Notes under the pieces: generated by a model
Told to the model about the DNA's origin: nothing
Database searches by the model: none
The model's input: the letters and a program-made list of their open reading frames with translations, nothing else
Shown here: piece after piece, positions 5,701 to 6,596 of the stretch
How the letters are laid out: each line of letters begins with the position of its first letter
Numbering within the stretch: the first letter of the stretch is position 1
Assembly (NCBI GenBank): GCA_022759345.1
Contig: JAEMPK010000052.1
Coordinates: 1-6,596 of the forward strand
Direction of reading: 5' to 3'
Length of the DNA: 6,596 nt
Source of the DNA: Pyrobaculum sp.
Lineage (GTDB): Archaea > Thermoproteota > Thermoprotei > Thermoproteales > Thermoproteaceae
Position numbers and translations under genes: made by a program

Positions 5701-6234
5701 CTACCGACCACCTTGTTTATAAGTGTTGAGGAAGAGCTCTAGGTAAGTTTCCTTAACCTCCTCGCCGAGTCCCAACGCCGCGGCAAGACGCCTCACCTCC
5801 TCCACCGCCTGGGGCACCTCCCCCTCCTCAGCCACAACTTTCTCAACCTCCACAAACTCGCCAAGGCCGTCGACCCAATCAAGCGACACAGAAAACCCGC
5901 CGCCTGAGTAATACTCCCGCATCTTCCTAATCTCAGCCACGGGGACAAACCCCAGCCTCCTAAACACCTCTACAACATCTAAACCAGCCTCGGCGGAGAT
6001 CTCAACTCTAGTCTTAGCCCCCGCCCCCATACGCGGCCCCTTATACGTGACATAAGCCCTACCGCCCACAATCCTAACCCTCAAAGCCTCGTCAGTCGCC
6101 GCGAAGTCTCTACATGGATGTTGAAAATAGATATCCACCTCCTCCTGAGACGCGACGAGAGAAAAACCAAGAGCCTTAAGTCGTTGCCTTACTATGGAAA
6201 GATCCGCCCGGTGTTTAACCTCCACTTCTAACAT
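5701..6234 (-). CDS. CYTH-domain protein (class IV adenylate cyclase-like, probable triphosphatase)
   Basis: The CYTH/triphosphate-tunnel fold is an eight-stranded barrel that binds triphosphates with divalent metal; members hydrolyse thiamine triphosphate, tripolyphosphate or RNA 5'-triphosphates, and a few are adenylate cyclases. The 177 residues show the ExExK signature as EVEVK (3-7), HPCRDF (39-44), TDEALRVR (47-54), the strand YVTYKGP (61-67), TRVEI (75-79), IRKMREYY (102-109), SLDWVDGLGEFVEVE (117-131) and the final KETYLELF (161-168). These charged residues line the tunnel in known members, and the set looks complete. Archaeal members are often labelled CyaB, but triphosphatase activity is at least as likely. 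The ATG at 6234 places the ExExK strand at the N terminus as usual; an ATG at 6279 would add 15 unlike residues. The start overlaps the upstream gene by 20 nt with no TATA box visible, so the two are probably co-transcribed, and the ligase follows after 3 nt. Confidence 0.9.
   Translation of the reverse strand: MLEVEVKHRADLSIVRQRLKALGFSLVASQEEVDIYFQHPCRDFAATDEALRVRIVGGRAYVTYKGPRMGAGAKTRVEISAEAGLDVVEVFRRLGFVPVAEIRKMREYYSGGGFSVSLDWVDGLGEFVEVEKVVAEEGEVPQAVEEVRRLAAALGLGEEVKETYLELFLNTYKQGGR
5716..5723 (-). promoter_or_regulatory. Possible internal TATA box for the DNA ligase
   Basis: CTTATAAA on the minus strand lies at -26 to -19 from the ligase GTG at 5697, within the last codons of the CYTH gene. 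The spacing matches the other promoters here. It could instead be ordinary coding sequence, since the genes are only 3 nt apart. Confidence 0.4.
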
Positions 6235-6596
6235 ATTGCTTACAAGGCGGAGCGGCGGGATTAGCCACAGCGAAACCAAACAAGAAACACCGAGATGTCA
6301 TAGCGCCAAAGTATGCACACTCCCCACAATTATCAGGACGCCCCAGCACAAGCCTAACAACCGCCGTAATCTGCCTAGGAGTAACAGATGGTGATGGGGG
6401 AGGAGACGGGGAAGGAGGTGGTGGAGGAGGCGGGGGAGAAGGCAACCGAGGCTCTACGGTTGTCTTCTGCTCAACAACTGGCGGCTCAAGAGGACGCACC
6501 TCAGGTACGGAAGGCGGGTGAGGAGGCGGCGGGGAAGGAGGTGGTGGAGGAGGTGGAGGCGGAGGTTCGCGTATTAGCGGCTGGATTGGGGCAGGG
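6215..6596 (-). CDS. Proline-rich protein with four-cysteine C-terminal module (5' end outside the window)
   Basis: The frame is open from the right edge to a TAA at 6215-6217 and gives the last 126 residues of a longer protein. A GTG at 6497-6499 exists, but upstream codons continue the same proline-rich composition, so the real start is probably beyond the window. The visible part has a run of ten prolines (residues 11-20), a mixed Pro/Val/Glu linker, a second run of eight prolines flanked by Ser-Pro repeats (about 51-70), and a C-terminal module starting at TPRQITAVVRLVLG (72-85). The module carries C90, C93, C103 and C118 (CX2CX9CX14C), with the last cysteine in APPCKQYV. The module is likely a small metal-binding domain on a stiff tether. 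Whether the protein is secreted or membrane-anchored cannot be judged without its N terminus. It overlaps the CYTH start by 20 nt, so the two are probably co-expressed. Function unknown. Confidence 0.75.
   Translation of the reverse strand, partial: PAPIQPLIREPPPPPPPPPPSPPPPHPPSVPEVRPLEPPVVEQKTTVEPRLPSPPPPPPPPSPSPPPSPSVTPRQITAVVRLVLGRPDNCGECAYFGAMTSRCFLFGFAVANPAAPPCKQYVRSGG
6386..6445 (-). repeat. Low-complexity Pro/Ser coding repeat (second polyproline tract)
   Basis: Imperfect CCN-type triplets encode eight consecutive prolines (6413-6436) followed by alternating Ser-Pro. The plus strand is correspondingly G-rich. Mixed CCT, CCA and CCG codons show selection on the protein rather than simple DNA slippage alone. 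Confidence 0.8.
6512..6565 (-). repeat. Low-complexity proline coding repeat (first polyproline tract)
   Basis: Ten consecutive proline codons (6536-6565) are followed by Ser, four prolines, His and two prolines. Together with the tract at 6386-6445 it forms a bipartite polyproline tether in the same protein, separated by a less repetitive Val/Glu/Thr-containing linker. Confidence 0.8.

Noticed and set aside
5701..6234. A firm adenylate cyclase (CyaB) assignment
   Set aside because: The family is defined by the triphosphate tunnel, and most members are triphosphatases; nothing in the sequence separates cyclase from phosphatase activity.
6235..6279. An upstream ATG for the CYTH protein at 6279
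   Set aside because: It would add 15 residues before the conserved N-terminal ExExK strand and enlarge the overlap with the upstream gene to 65 nt.
6497..6499. A GTG start for the proline-rich protein
   Set aside because: The frame stays open to the window edge with the same proline-rich composition, so a start here would cut a continuous domain.
1..6596. Mobile elements, tRNA genes, CRISPR repeats or inteins
   Set aside because: No transposase-like frame, terminal inverted repeats, tRNA-like segment or direct repeat array was seen, and the ligase is uninterrupted through its conserved motifs.

Overview
The window looks like chromosomal DNA of a hyperthermophilic crenarchaeon of the Thermoproteaceae, most likely Pyrobaculum. 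The grounds are an intact archaeal replicative-type ATP-dependent DNA ligase of 584 residues, frequent GTG starts, TATA boxes about 18-29 nt before start codons (as for leaderless transcripts), and very tight gene packing. The genus call rests on recognition of the protein sequences, not on a database search. I see no tRNA, rRNA, CRISPR array, insertion sequence or other mobile element.

Layout from left to right. At 3-158 (+) lies the C-terminal end of a gene that enters from the left; it encodes a four-cysteine tail and overlaps the next gene tail to tail. At 142-1418 (-) are two coupled genes (ATGA overlap) for paralogous coiled-coil proteins with two SHOCT-like hairpins each; the first-transcribed one also has a four-cysteine head and a proline-rich linker. 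At 1468-3420 (-) is a leftward cluster: a PfkB-family sugar kinase, an eight-cysteine small protein with its own promoter, and a short sugar-1-phosphate nucleotidyltransferase coupled to it by a GTGA overlap. A very compact divergent promoter at 3431-3446 separates the kinase from a rightward coiled-coil gene of unknown function (3461-3955). That gene overlaps the end of the DNA ligase by 13 nt. The ligase belongs to a third leftward cluster (3943-6596): a proline-rich protein with a four-cysteine tail (cut by the window end), a CYTH-domain protein and the ligase.

Functionally, the confident parts are DNA replication and repair (ligase), triphosphate chemistry (CYTH protein), and phosphorylation and nucleotide activation of a sugar (kinase plus nucleotidyltransferase, substrates unknown). 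The rest is uncharacterised, but a theme recurs: four different proteins carry short cysteine modules, likely metal sites, attached to coiled coils, proline-rich linkers or a possible winged helix. The most original observation is the tandem paralogous pair at 142-1418, in which only one member carries the cysteine head.
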